A stretch of 20,418 nt of DNA. It comes from an uncultured Verrucomicrobiales bacterium (GTDB lineage Bacteria; Verrucomicrobiota; Verrucomicrobiia; Verrucomicrobiales; Akkermansiaceae). This document shows positions 7,914 through 14,226 of this stretch, in pieces (positions within the stretch are counted from its first letter, which is position 1; the number at the start of each line of letters is the position of its first letter). The translations under genes were made by a program, and so were the position numbers. The stretch is from the NCBI GenBank assembly GCA_937916135.1, contig CALFTQ010000021.1, positions 1 to 20,418 of the forward strand, in the 5' to 3' direction. Below the pieces are notes generated by a model, which saw nothing but the letters and a program-made list of their open reading frames with translations, was not told where the DNA came from and did no database searches.

Positions 7914-8840
7914 ATGAAAATGCCCATCAGCCACATTCTGCTTACCGCCACCCTGGGGCTTCCCCTGCTTTACGCCCAGGAGTTGCCCGAATTCAGCGAA
8001 GAAGCCGTAGATACGGCGTTTGACGGCATTCCGGAGTATATGCCGCAGGCAGATGAGAATCGCCGTCCCGGGGAGGTTCCGGCCATGTTCCGGGATGATG
8101 CCATGCTGGATGACTCCCATTCCAACCAGGAGCTCGGTATTAACGTGTACACGGCCCCCTCTATCAGCAAGATTTTTGCCCAGTTGGATAATCTGCCCGC
8201 CATCCCGGAAGAATATGTGCTGCGTAACCGGCCGCAGTACCTGCCGCTGGATGCCGGAAAACTTTCACTGCAGATGGGTTACCTCCTGGCAGACGGCTTC
8301 ATTGCAGTGCGCAGCGGCCACATGAACGACATCAAACCCATTGCGCTTGATCTCTCCCGCTATGGCAAGGCTATCGGCGTAGGCGAGAAGATGAACGCCT
8401 TCTCTGCCAGTCTTCTGGAGCATGCTGAAAAAGGCCAGCTTGAAGAATTCAAACGCGTCCTTTCCACAACGCAGGGAGCCGTGAATGAAGAACTGACCGC
8501 CCTGCGCGATCCGGATCTGGCCCACCTGCTGGCGCTGGGTGGCTGGGTGCGCGCCCTGGAAGCGGCTGCCGTAGCTATCGAACAGCGCTTTGAGGCCGCC
8601 CCGGCTCTCGTTATTTTCTACCCGGATGCCCCCGCCTACTTCAACGAGATACTCAGCGGGCTGCACCCCCGCACAGCCAAGCGCCTGCGCGTGGAGCAGA
8701 TGAGCGTGCTGCTGGAGAAACTCGTTTCCTGCATGAGCCTTGCCCCCGGCGAAGCTCCCACCCAGGATAAGGTGCGTGCCATCCGCGAAATCGCCGCCGC
8801 CATCTCCACCATCGCCGTGGGCGAAGGTTATGAGCACTAA
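7914..8840 (+). CDS. Secreted protein of unknown function
   Basis: I do not recognise a family. The 308-residue product has a signal peptide (MKMPISHILLTATLGLPLLY, cut near AQE). An acidic, low-structure stretch follows at about 23-75. The rest is mostly alpha-helical, with a conserved-looking segment LQMGYLLADGFIAVRSGHMNDI at about 120-141 and helices such as RALEAAAVAIEQRFEAAPALVIF. I see no metal-binding or nucleophile motif and no membrane helix after the signal peptide. Its stop codon overlaps the start of the ApaG-domain gene by 11 bases, so the two are co-transcribed. A location in the periplasm or outer envelope is inferred from the signal peptide. Confidence 0.75.
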   Translation: MKMPISHILLTATLGLPLLYAQELPEFSEEAVDTAFDGIPEYMPQADENRRPGEVPAMFRDDAMLDDSHSNQELGINVYTAPSISKIFAQLDNLPAIPEEYVLRNRPQYLPLDAGKLSLQMGYLLADGFIAVRSGHMNDIKPIALDLSRYGKAIGVGEKMNAFSASLLEHAEKGQLEEFKRVLSTTQGAVNEELTALRDPDLAHLLALGGWVRALEAAAVAIEQRFEAAPALVIFYPDAPAYFNEILSGLHPRTAKRLRVEQMSVLLEKLVSCMSLAPGEAPTQDKVRAIREIAAAISTIAVGEGYEH

Positions 8841-9219
8841 GAGCCATAGTCTCCCTGTATACTCCCCTCTGGAAATGCGCCTCGTCATGTCCGGGGTGCA
8901 GGCTATGCGCCGTCCCCGGCCCATCTATCGCACCCTCTTCCGTATCTGCATCTGCAACACCGGCGCCTATTCCGTGCGCTTGCTTGGTCGCAAGTGGACT
9001 CTCCGTGAGCGCAACGGCAACACCCGCATCATCGAAGCCTCCAAGGTTTTCAATGATTACCCCACCTTGGCCCCCGGCGCTGTATTCTCCTGCAGCGGTT
9101 GCCATGAGTTCGACTCACCGCCTGTTTCCATGGAGCTCCGCCTCTTCGGCAATGATGAACTGGGGACTCCTTTTATCTCTGCCCCCCTGCATTTCCCCAG
9201 AAGCTGCTTTCAGGGCTGA
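8830..9219 (+). CDS. apaG: ApaG-domain protein
   Basis: The 129-residue length is close to the usual 125 for ApaG. The Fn3-like ApaG pattern is clear: FRICICNTGAYSVRLLGRKW, then NGNTRIIEA, YPTLAPGAVFSCSG, and C-terminal PLHFPRSCF. ApaG was linked to Co2+/Mg2+ handling and Ap4A in enterobacteria; its biochemical role is not settled and I do not extend it here. I chose the ATG at 8830 (MSTKSHSLPVY), whose first bases overlap the end of the preceding gene. The longer frame from 8740 only adds proline-rich read-through of that gene. It converges on the minus-strand gene ending at 9232, with 12 bases between and no clear terminator. Confidence 0.8.
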   Translation: MSTKSHSLPVYSPLEMRLVMSGVQAMRRPRPIYRTLFRICICNTGAYSVRLLGRKWTLRERNGNTRIIEASKVFNDYPTLAPGAVFSCSGCHEFDSPPVSMELRLFGNDELGTPFISAPLHFPRSCFQG

Positions 9220-9231
9220 GCTTGCGTGATT

Positions 9232-9489
9232 TCAGAGACCCCAGGAAAGTATTGATTCGAATACCGGGCGCAGCCAGGTGCTGAGGTCGATATCGAAGCA
9301 GACCTTCAGCACCAGGAACACCACGCAGAGCATGAACAGCGTGGCCACCACCGCCCGGACCACTCTGAAAAACACCCAGATGGCACCCAGCACCACGGCG
9401 GCGGTGCCACCGGTGGTTACAGCCGGATCCCACCCGCTGAAGAGGGACTGGGAGATGCTTTCTGCAGCCTGTGCAAGAAATGGAATCAT
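9232..9489 (-). CDS. Small membrane protein coupled to pdxH
   Basis: This is an 85-residue product of unknown function. One long hydrophobic stretch, or two closely spaced helices, spans about residues 30-68 (VVLGAIWVFFRVVRAVVATL and the following LFMLCVVFLVL), with a short amphipathic C-terminus. Its ATG overlaps the TGA of pdxH (ATGA), so it is probably translated by reinitiation. The overlap and a clean reading frame support a real gene, but small size leaves doubt. Confidence 0.65.
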   Translation of the reverse strand: MIPFLAQAAESISQSLFSGWDPAVTTGGTAAVVLGAIWVFFRVVRAVVATLFMLCVVFLVLKVCFDIDLSTWLRPVFESILSWGL

Positions 9490-10124
9490 GGCTGCAGGCG
9501 CTCGATGCTCCAGCTGCCATCCGGCCGGAGGGTGTACATGAAACGGTCGTGCACGCGGCCGGGGCCGCCCTGCCAGAACTCCATGTGGTGCGGCACGATG
9601 CGGTAGCCACCCCAGAAATCGGGTAGCGGCACCTTGCCTTCCTCAAACTTGTGCTTCAGCTCGGCCAGCTTCATCATGAGCAGCTTGCGGGTGGAAATCA
9701 CCTGGCTCTGGTGCGAGACCCAGGCCCCCAGCTGTGATTCGTGCGGGCGGCTCAGGAAGTATTTGAGCGTCTCTGCCCGCGAGATTTTCTCCGCCCGGCC
9801 GTACACGATAATCTGGCGCTCCAGCGTGACCCAGGGCAGCAGCATGCACATCTCCGGGTTGGCTTCTATTTCCCGCGCCTTGCGGCTGGTATAGTTCGTG
9901 AAGAACACGTAGCCGCGGTCATCGTAGTACTTGAGCAGCACTGTGCGCAGGCTGGGCATGCCCTGCGGCGTAGCCGTGGCGATGCTCATGGCATTCGGCT
10001 CCGGAATGCCGGATTCGAGCGCCTGCTTGAACCAGCGGTCAAACTGTTCAAAGGGCGTGGCGGCCAGGTCGCTGCGGTGCAGGGTGTCCTTCAGGTATTC
10101 TTCGCGAAAGGCGGATAAGTCCAT
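9486..10124 (-). CDS. pdxH: Pyridoxamine/pyridoxine 5'-phosphate oxidase
   Basis: It is an FMN flavoprotein that oxidises PNP or PMP to pyridoxal 5'-phosphate in the cytoplasm. The 212 residues match the family. FMN-contacting motifs are present (RTVLLK at 60-65, YTSRKA at 78-83), as are the active-site FWQG...RVHDR (183-194) and the closing SIERLQP. The start at 10124 fits the family N-terminus (the FREEY segment). A promoter box ends only six bases before the ATG, predicting a leaderless mRNA. The ATGA overlap couples it to the 85-residue membrane gene. PLP made here serves enzymes such as the MetY sulfhydrylase of this window. Confidence 0.96.
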   Translation of the reverse strand: MDLSAFREEYLKDTLHRSDLAATPFEQFDRWFKQALESGIPEPNAMSIATATPQGMPSLRTVLLKYYDDRGYVFFTNYTSRKAREIEANPEMCMLLPWVTLERQIIVYGRAEKISRAETLKYFLSRPHESQLGAWVSHQSQVISTRKLLMMKLAELKHKFEEGKVPLPDFWGGYRIVPHHMEFWQGGPGRVHDRFMYTLRPDGSWSIERLQP

Positions 10125-10130
10125 GCCCAG

Positions 10131-10159
10131 ACTATACCACCGTGTCCCTTATTCCGCAA
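10131..10159 (-). promoter_or_regulatory. Sigma70-like promoter of pdxH, predicted leaderless
   Basis: On the minus strand TTGCGG (10154-10159), a 17-base spacer and TATAGT (10131-10136). Only six bases separate the -10 box from the ATG, so transcription should begin at the start codon or within a base or two of it. Confidence 0.65.
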
Positions 10160-10200
10160 GCCTATTAAATGCGTGAAAATAATGCCGCACATGTTGCCCC

Positions 10201-10323
10201 GCAAATTGGAATTTGCGGGGGAGGAACTTTGTCGAAGCACGGGACTTTAGTCCCGATTAAATGCACCGTGATTTCGGGACTGAAGTCCCGTGCTCCGATA
10301 ATGATAAACATCAATTTATCGAG
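10201..10323 (+). repeat. Dispersed palindromic intergenic repeat, copy 1
   Basis: The repeat matches 14088-14206 over its full length. Order: a hairpin-forming left end (CCCCGCAAATT 10197-10207 with AATTTGCGGGG 10210-10220); a core of two 20-base inverted arms (10237-10256 and 10274-10293, one mismatch) around a 17-base spacer; and a tail hairpin GATAAA-CATCAA-TTTATC. Each core arm is itself a small hairpin (GGGACT..AGTCCC). It lies between the pdxH promoter and the terminator of the GH84 gene. No open frame or transposase is inside. It could be a MITE-like or REP-like element, or a transcribed RNA structure. Confidence 0.8.
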
Positions 10324-10350
10324 CTCTGTAGTCAAACTGAGTGCCCCGCG

Positions 10351-10392
10351 AAAACAAAGCCTGGGGCTGATGAAAAATCCATCAGCCCCAGG
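10351..10392 (-). terminator. Rho-independent terminator of the HAD/GH84 operon
   Basis: CCTGGGGCTGATG (10360-10372) and CATCAGCCCCAGG (10380-10392) form a perfect 13-bp stem. On the minus strand it is followed by CTTTGTTTTC, an interrupted T-run. It lies 26 bases after the stop at 10419. Confidence 0.85.
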
Positions 10393-10418
10393 GGAAATAT
10401 GGTTGCAGGTTCCGGAAA

Positions 10419-13292
10419 TCAGCGGAAGATGGCCTCGTACACCTTGGTGCCATACTGCCGGCTGGTGCGGATGCGGATGACGGGGGTACCCGGTCGCAGG
10501 CGGTAGGTGTGGATAAGGCCGTTGCTGCCGGCGTGGGTGGCGCCTTCCACCTGGCAGCGGGCAGAGCCCACGATGGTGATGAAGCGGGCACCCTCGGGCA
10601 CCTTCAGCTCGGTGTTCAGGGAGTAGGCGCCGGTGTCGTAGGCGGTGGCGAAGTCGCAGTCGGTGAGGCTGGAGGCCATGGCTGCGGTATCCACCTTGGG
10701 GATATCGAGCTGGAACATGTTCAGGCGCAACTCATGCGGCTGCTGGCTCACGTTGGTGAATCTGATGCCGGAGATGCGCTTTTTGGGCATGTACTTCTTC
10801 TGCACCACGAATTCGGCGTCGTAATAGTGCTGGAGGTAGGCTTTTTCGGTGCTGCCGTCTTCCAGGGTGAACTCAACCTCAGCCCAAGAGAGCAGCTCCT
10901 CGTTGTCCAGGTTCACGGTGAGCCCCAGGCCGGTGACGGGGGTGGCAAAGGAGATGCCGAAACCCTGGCCGGGCTTTGCCGAGGCGGTTTCCATGACACG
11001 CACCATGGCGATGTGGGTTTCATCACTGTAGGCGGAGATGCTCTTGAGCCCGTCCACCGTGTTGGAAAGGCGGGCGGGCAGGGGCTTGTTCACCGTGAAC
11101 TCGCAGATGCCCAGGCGCCGCTTCTCCTGCGGCTCTACGATGCGGTAGCGCAGGTAGCGGGTGGTGATGGTATCCTGCCCCAGATCCAGCAGCAGGGAGG
11201 AGGAGCTGCACTCTGCCCCCACGGGGGTCCAGCTCTGGCCATCGGTGGAGTGCTCCAGCTGGCCGCGCACCGGGAAATGCTTGCTCCGCACGCGGTCGGC
11301 CATGAGCAGTTTGACGGTGCGCACCTCCATGGGTTTGCCGAAATCCAGGCAGAACCAGTCACCGGCCTGCTGTGCATTCCGGGAGAGCCAGTAGGTGTTG
11401 AAATCGTTGTCGCTGAGATTGGCTACCAGCTCATTCTCGTTGCCCATGCTGGTGGAGAAGGTGGGCATGAGGGCCCGGTAATCCCAGCCGGATATATTGG
11501 AGTAGATGTTGGCATTGAGGTAGTTGTACGTAGCCATGACCGCGGGGGTGATGGCGTAGGCACCCACCTGGATATCCTCCACCTGCTCCACTTTGCCGTT
11601 TACCCAGGCATCTCGCCGCAGCGCCTTGATGGATTCAAGCTTATCCACCATGCGGAAGAACACGTCCATGCGCTCCGGCAGGCTGTCGGTCAGCAGGGCG
11701 CGCACGCCGTCGATGCCGGCCATACCCATCGTGTAGAAAGCGTTGATCCACGGGGCAATTTCGCGCTGCAGCATGCCGAGGTTGCGGGAATCCCGCAGTT
11801 TTTCACCGGCGCTGGCCACCTCGCTGAAGAGCACCAGCATGCGGTTGCAGAGCTCGGTGTCCGGCTGGCCGTGGGTCACGCTTTCGCGGAAGCGGGTGGG
11901 CAGGTCGCCCAGGTTCACGGATTCCTCGCGGTAGTAGCCGTGGCCGTTGGGCAGGAGGTAGGAGTTGTGGTTGCAGAAGGTCTGCATGGCGGAGGCGCAG
12001 CGGGGATACAGGCGGGCAATGCCGTCCTTCCACGAGCGCTCAGAGCGGAAGCCCCGGATGTTCCAGGTGTAATCCGCCACGCCGAAGAGGCCCACCTTGC
12101 TGGCCTCGGCGCGTTCCATGGGGTTGGCCACGAAGCCGCTCATCTGGTTCTTCATGTCCGGGTGCTGGTCCAGGCCGTAGGTGCGGCCCATGGAGAGGCG
12201 GGAGGGCTTGAAGTCGTTGCAGGGCCAGTTCCACCAGATGAAGGTGGGGCGCTTCACCAGCGGGTTCACCCACTGCTGGCCTTCCATGGTGATATCATGT
12301 ACCACGGTGTTGCCGGTCCACATCACGTGGATATCCTTGTGCAGCCCGTTGCCGATGGTGCTGAGGAACTGCTCGTTGGTCCAGCTGCGGTTGTAGCCGG
12401 TGGGGCACATGATGAGCTCCTGGTTCACATCCGGATGCTTGCGGATGAAATGCTCCAGAATGTAGTTGCAGAGCTGCACCTGCCGCTCCGGCTTGCCGAT
12501 TTCGCCGAAGGAATCATCCACCAGCACGCCGAAATCGCGGATGCCGATGGTATACATCTTTTCCAGCTTGGCGCAGAGGGCGTCCAGCTGGGTGCGGCCT
12601 TCATTCTCCTCCCAGTTCACGGTGTTGGCGGGGTGGATGGCCCACACGAAGCGCACGCGGTTCTCGCGGGCGCAGCGCACCAGGGCGGCCAGCTCGTATG
12701 CCTTGCCCTCAGGGTAGGCCTGGTAGCAGCCTTCGCCGTGGTGCAGGGGGTCGTCCTTCGGGGCGTAGATGTAGAGGTTCATCTTGTTGCGGCCGTAGAA
12801 ACGGAACTGGCTCTGGCGGGCCTCAAAGCTCCAGGGTATGCCGTAATATCCTTCCACTGCGCCGCGGTAGGCCAGGTCCGGCCAGTCCACCACGGTGCCC
12901 ACGGTGATATCCCCCAGCTCCATCATGCTGCGGATATTCCGGTGGGGGAAGGGGTCCTGGTGGGCATCCTGCGCGCCGGCCACATTCACCAGCATCTGGC
13001 TGAGGGTCTGCTTGGCGTAGAACCAGCCGGCGTCGTCATTGTGCAGCACGGTCACGTGCCCCTCCGGGGTCACGTCGATGGCGTAGCCGCCGGAGACATT
13101 CGGCAGCTGGTCCCAGAGCCAGCCGCGGCTTTGCGGGGTGCGGTGCTCCACGGTGAGCTTGTTCACCGGGGTACTCTGCTCGGAGAGGTGCTGGTGCTGC
13201 GGGGTGGGATAGATGGCGGGCATGGCGGAGGCTGGGGCATGGGGCATCAGGCAGGCCAGCAGCAGGGCGGCGCTTATCAGGTGGCGTTTCAT
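10419..13292 (-). CDS. Secreted GH84 beta-N-acetylglucosaminidase with discoidin domain
   Basis: It should cleave terminal beta-linked GlcNAc from glycans outside the cytoplasm. The 957-residue product has a signal peptide (1-23, ending PASA). An N-terminal GH20-domain-2-like fold spans about 25-140. The GH84 barrel starts at YRGAVEGYYGIPW (142-154). It carries YGRNKMNLYIYAPKDDP (166-182) and the adjacent Asp pair of the substrate-assisted mechanism in LVDDSFG (Asp259, Asp260). A helical region follows (about 440-600), then a discoidin-like module (about 630-760; STDGQSWTPVGAE, RYLRYRI). A further C-terminal region to 957 is unidentified. Bacterial GH84 enzymes include hexosaminidases active on mucin-type glycans and O-GlcNAc; hyaluronidase activity is less likely. 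Its ATG overlaps the stop of the HAD gene (ATGA). Confidence 0.9.
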   Translation of the reverse strand: MKRHLISAALLLACLMPHAPASAMPAIYPTPQHQHLSEQSTPVNKLTVEHRTPQSRGWLWDQLPNVSGGYAIDVTPEGHVTVLHNDDAGWFYAKQTLSQMLVNVAGAQDAHQDPFPHRNIRSMMELGDITVGTVVDWPDLAYRGAVEGYYGIPWSFEARQSQFRFYGRNKMNLYIYAPKDDPLHHGEGCYQAYPEGKAYELAALVRCARENRVRFVWAIHPANTVNWEENEGRTQLDALCAKLEKMYTIGIRDFGVLVDDSFGEIGKPERQVQLCNYILEHFIRKHPDVNQELIMCPTGYNRSWTNEQFLSTIGNGLHKDIHVMWTGNTVVHDITMEGQQWVNPLVKRPTFIWWNWPCNDFKPSRLSMGRTYGLDQHPDMKNQMSGFVANPMERAEASKVGLFGVADYTWNIRGFRSERSWKDGIARLYPRCASAMQTFCNHNSYLLPNGHGYYREESVNLGDLPTRFRESVTHGQPDTELCNRMLVLFSEVASAGEKLRDSRNLGMLQREIAPWINAFYTMGMAGIDGVRALLTDSLPERMDVFFRMVDKLESIKALRRDAWVNGKVEQVEDIQVGAYAITPAVMATYNYLNANIYSNISGWDYRALMPTFSTSMGNENELVANLSDNDFNTYWLSRNAQQAGDWFCLDFGKPMEVRTVKLLMADRVRSKHFPVRGQLEHSTDGQSWTPVGAECSSSSLLLDLGQDTITTRYLRYRIVEPQEKRRLGICEFTVNKPLPARLSNTVDGLKSISAYSDETHIAMVRVMETASAKPGQGFGISFATPVTGLGLTVNLDNEELLSWAEVEFTLEDGSTEKAYLQHYYDAEFVVQKKYMPKKRISGIRFTNVSQQPHELRLNMFQLDIPKVDTAAMASSLTDCDFATAYDTGAYSLNTELKVPEGARFITIVGSARCQVEGATHAGSNGLIHTYRLRPGTPVIRIRTSRQYGTKVYEAIFR

Positions 13293-13942
13293 AAACTGAG
13301 GATGAGGGGGAGGAGTTCGTTAAAATGGTTCAGGCGGTATTCGGGGTTCAGGGCGGTGCAGGCGGCAGCCTCTGCGGGGGCGGTGCTGGCCCAGGCGGCG
13401 TTGATGATGCGCACCCCCACACTGTGGCACAGGGCAATATCGCTCGGTGCATCGCCCACATAGATGAGCTCGTGGGGTTCCAGCCCCCAGAGCTGCATGA
13501 CCTGCTGCAGGCGCTCGGCTTTGCAGTTGTGCGTGGGCAGCCCCAGGCCGTACCATTCAAAGAGGCTCTCCATGCCGTAGTATTTCACGGTGGGCATGGC
13601 GGTGTAGTGCTCCTTGCCGGAGATGAGCCCCACGCGCAGCCCTGCGGCTTTCACCGCCTGCAGCATCTCCACTGCGCCGGGGAAGGGAGCCGGGGCCAGC
13701 TCCGGGTGCAGCCGCTCATAGGCCGCCACAAAGCGGTCGATGGGCAGCGTGGCATCATCCGGGTTCATACCCAGCAGCCCGGCCAGCACCCCGCGGTCGC
13801 TCAGCCCGAAGTATGAGATTACTTCTTCCCGGCTCGGGGTGCGCCCGGTGAGCTCGGCAACACACTGGCGGTACGCTTCCACACAGAGCGGAAGTGTATC
13901 ACCCAGGGTGCCATCCATGTCGAATAATACGGCCTTGAGCAT
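13289..13942 (-). CDS. HAD-superfamily phosphatase (phosphoglycolate phosphatase-like)
   Basis: A 217-residue cytoplasmic hydrolase with all four HAD motifs: FDMDGT (Asp8, Asp10), LISGK (Ser109), a motif III lysine in CKAE (Lys141) and GDAPSDI (Asp164, Asp168). A helical C1 cap spans about 16-85, as in phosphoglycolate and beta-phosphoglucomutase-type enzymes. The substrate cannot be read from sequence. The ATG at 13942 is preferred: the longer frame from 14056 would span the promoter at 13969-13997 and put 38 non-family residues before the first beta strand. It overlaps the GH84 start by four bases. That coupling hints at a sugar phosphate from the same glycan pathway, but this is inference only. 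Confidence 0.88.
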   Translation of the reverse strand: MLKAVLFDMDGTLGDTLPLCVEAYRQCVAELTGRTPSREEVISYFGLSDRGVLAGLLGMNPDDATLPIDRFVAAYERLHPELAPAPFPGAVEMLQAVKAAGLRVGLISGKEHYTAMPTVKYYGMESLFEWYGLGLPTHNCKAERLQQVMQLWGLEPHELIYVGDAPSDIALCHSVGVRIINAAWASTAPAEAAACTALNPEYRLNHFNELLPLILSL

Positions 13943-13968
13943 GTTATCTGATAGAAAAAAGTTGCAGC

Positions 13969-13997
13969 AGTGTAGCACATTCTGCCTGCCATGACAA
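13969..13997 (-). promoter_or_regulatory. Sigma70-like promoter of the HAD/GH84 operon
   Basis: On the minus strand TTGTCA (13992-13997), an exact 17-base spacer and TACACT (13969-13974). Twenty-six bases separate the -10 box from the ATG at 13942, giving a leader of about 20 bases that contains a T-run but no Shine-Dalgarno sequence. Confidence 0.65.
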
Positions 13998-14087
13998 GCA
14001 GTCAGTGTTGCAGCATTCATGACAAAGATACGTGGGGTGCCGTGTTTTTCTATCAATGGGGAACTTCTGATAACTTGAAACTAATCA

Positions 14088-14206
14088 ACAAACTGGAATT
14101 TGTGGGGGAACTCTGTCGGGGCACGGGACTTCAGTCCCGATTGGAAGCACCGTTATTTCGGGACTGAAGTCCCGTGCTCCGACAACGACAAACATCAATT
14201 TAGTGA
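14088..14206 (+). repeat. Dispersed palindromic intergenic repeat, copy 2
   Basis: Same architecture and orientation as 10201-10323. The core arms are a perfect 20-base inverted pair (14121-14140 and 14158-14177) around a 17-base spacer. The left-end hairpin is imperfect here (ACAAACT / AATTTGT). The tail CATCAA loop keeps only AAA/TTT closure. The copy lies between the HAD promoter and the 3' end of the Ppx-like gene, where it might also serve as a 3' structure for that minus-strand gene. No T-rich terminator is otherwise obvious there. Confidence 0.8.
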
Positions 14207-14226
14207 GTTTTTAGAAGTCCCAATTC

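Noticed and set aside
10201..10323. Insertion sequence or tRNA/rRNA fragment
   Set aside because: No transposase frame or target duplication is visible, and the fold does not resemble a tRNA cloverleaf. It is better described as a palindromic dispersed repeat.
10509..13463. 984-codon open frame on the plus strand opposite the GH84 gene
   Set aside because: Antisense shadow created by GC-biased codons. The GH84 motifs, signal peptide, overlap and terminator all support the minus strand; the antisense product is low-complexity in Gly, Ala, His and Val.
13943..14056. Longer start for the HAD phosphatase
   Set aside because: The added 38 residues precede the first HAD strand, match nothing, and the codons overlap a good -35/-10 promoter.
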